Positions 63,886 through 64,000 of a stretch of 64,000 nt of DNA are shown here, piece after piece; within the stretch, counting starts at the first letter, position 1; every line of letters starts with the position of its first letter. The stretch spans positions 1,674,001-1,738,000 of the forward strand of contig OZ059896.1 of the NCBI GenBank assembly GCA_964057225.1, written 5' to 3'. Both the position numbers and the translations under genes were made by a program. Below the pieces are notes generated by a model. The model saw only the letters and a list, made by a program, of their open reading frames with translations, was not told where the DNA came from and did not search any database. Origin of the DNA: Auanema rhodensis (Eukaryota; Nematoda; Chromadorea; Rhabditida; Rhabditidae).

Positions 63886-64000
63886 TCGATTTTCACCCTG
63901 AAGAATTAATTTTTTCGTTGAATAACATTGTCCATCGTTTTTGCCTTGAAAAAAGGAATCTAAAAACATCTACTTTTTGCTAAATTATTTTGAAATTTTT
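63886..64000 (+). repeat. Last monomer, cut by the window edge
   Basis: The 183rd monomer begins at 63886 and the first 115 bp are present, ending in the variant TTTTGAAATTTTT. Nothing marks an array end here, and base 1 of the window is also inside the array pattern, so the satellite very probably continues on both sides. Confidence 0.9.

Larger units (their letters stand above)
1..64000 (+). repeat. 351-bp satellite DNA array, 182 complete monomers
   Basis: The window is a single head-to-tail tandem array. The anchor TCGATTTTCACCCTG occurs at 1, 352, 703, 1054, 1405 and so on to 63886. With the five small indels listed separately (net +3 bp), the distance from 1 to 63886 equals exactly 182 x 351 bp, so no other net length change is present. 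All monomers lie in the same orientation and no foreign insertion interrupts them. Family knowledge: arrays like this form centromeric or pericentromeric heterochromatin in eukaryotes, and 351 bp is close to two nucleosome repeats. The species and the chromosomal position are not shown by the sequence. I do not recognise the monomer as a named satellite family. Confidence 0.98.
31510..64000 (+). repeat. Right domain: TTTTATGCTGC, ATTCAGC and ATTTAGC monomers
   Basis: From about 31.5 kb the monomers carry a different set of markers: A268T (TTTTATGCTGC), GAAATAAT at unit 21 (first at about 31613), ATTCTG or ATTCTC at unit 105, ATTCAGC from 35678 and ATTTAGC from about 37430. GTGTT is now usually joined to GTCGATCT rather than GTAGATCT. 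The TTTTAGTTG marker of the left domain was last seen at 30220. Between 31.5 and 35 kb old and new forms mix, so the change is a transition over some ten monomers. Confidence 0.8.

Noticed and set aside
1-64000. CRISPR-like array
   Set aside because: The repeat is 351 bp with no unique spacers; the whole unit is repeated, so it is satellite DNA.
1-64000. rDNA or tRNA gene tandem array
   Set aside because: The monomer has no tRNA-like cloverleaf with A and B boxes and no recognisable rRNA sequence. It is AT-rich and closed in all frames.
1-64000. Terminal or long terminal repeats of a retroelement, or a transposase
   Set aside because: No open frame of protein length, no target-site duplications and no orientation change were seen. 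Direct repeats are explained by the tandem monomer.

Overview
The whole 64-kb window is one uninterrupted block of satellite DNA. A 351-bp, AT-rich monomer (about 31% G+C in a counted copy) repeats head to tail on one strand. Counting from the motif TCGATTTTCACCCTG at base 1, there are 182 complete monomers, and a 183rd begins at 63886 and runs off the end. I found no protein-coding gene, RNA gene, transposable element, CRISPR array or non-satellite sequence. Every reading frame on both strands is closed by stop codons in every monomer. Such an array points to a eukaryotic chromosome, most likely centromeric or pericentromeric heterochromatin. An insect or other arthropod is plausible (AT-rich monomer of about two nucleosome lengths, no CpG depletion), but the sequence alone does not identify the species.

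Monomers differ at a small set of recurring diagnostic positions. Two forms dominate bases 1 to about 31,500. Type I has AAGCGTTTCTCAATGTAG, then GTCGATCTGTACT, then GCTTGAAAATG. Type II has AAGCTTTTCTCAATGAAG, then GTAGATCTGTGTT, then GCTTAAAAATG. From about 31,500 to the end other forms take over, marked by TTTTATGCTGC, ATTCAGC or ATTTAGC, GAAATAAT and ATTCTC. Unit positions 110-223 are almost invariant, while diagnostic differences cluster at unit positions 224-306.

On top of the monomer lies a patchwork of higher-order duplications, all whole numbers of monomers: 1, 2, 3, 4, 5, 6, 9, 10 and 15 units. Main examples are a 15-mer (5265 bp) duplicated in tandem at 6.7-17.2 kb with no difference seen by eye; a 9-mer (3161 bp) at 23.0-29.3 kb tracked by shared rare indels; a series of 4-mers (1404 bp) at 35-38, 45-48, 48.5-51.5 and 58-61 kb; and a 10-mer (3510 bp) at 51.5-58.7 kb. 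No single higher-order period covers the window. This fits repeated unequal exchange and local gene conversion at different scales, some very recent.

All comparisons were made by eye with shared rare variants as anchors. Breakpoints are the last and first diagnostic differences, not aligned junctions, and isolated substitutions may have been missed. Near-identical tandem copies are also where assemblies fail, so the higher-order layout should be treated as an assembly-dependent observation.
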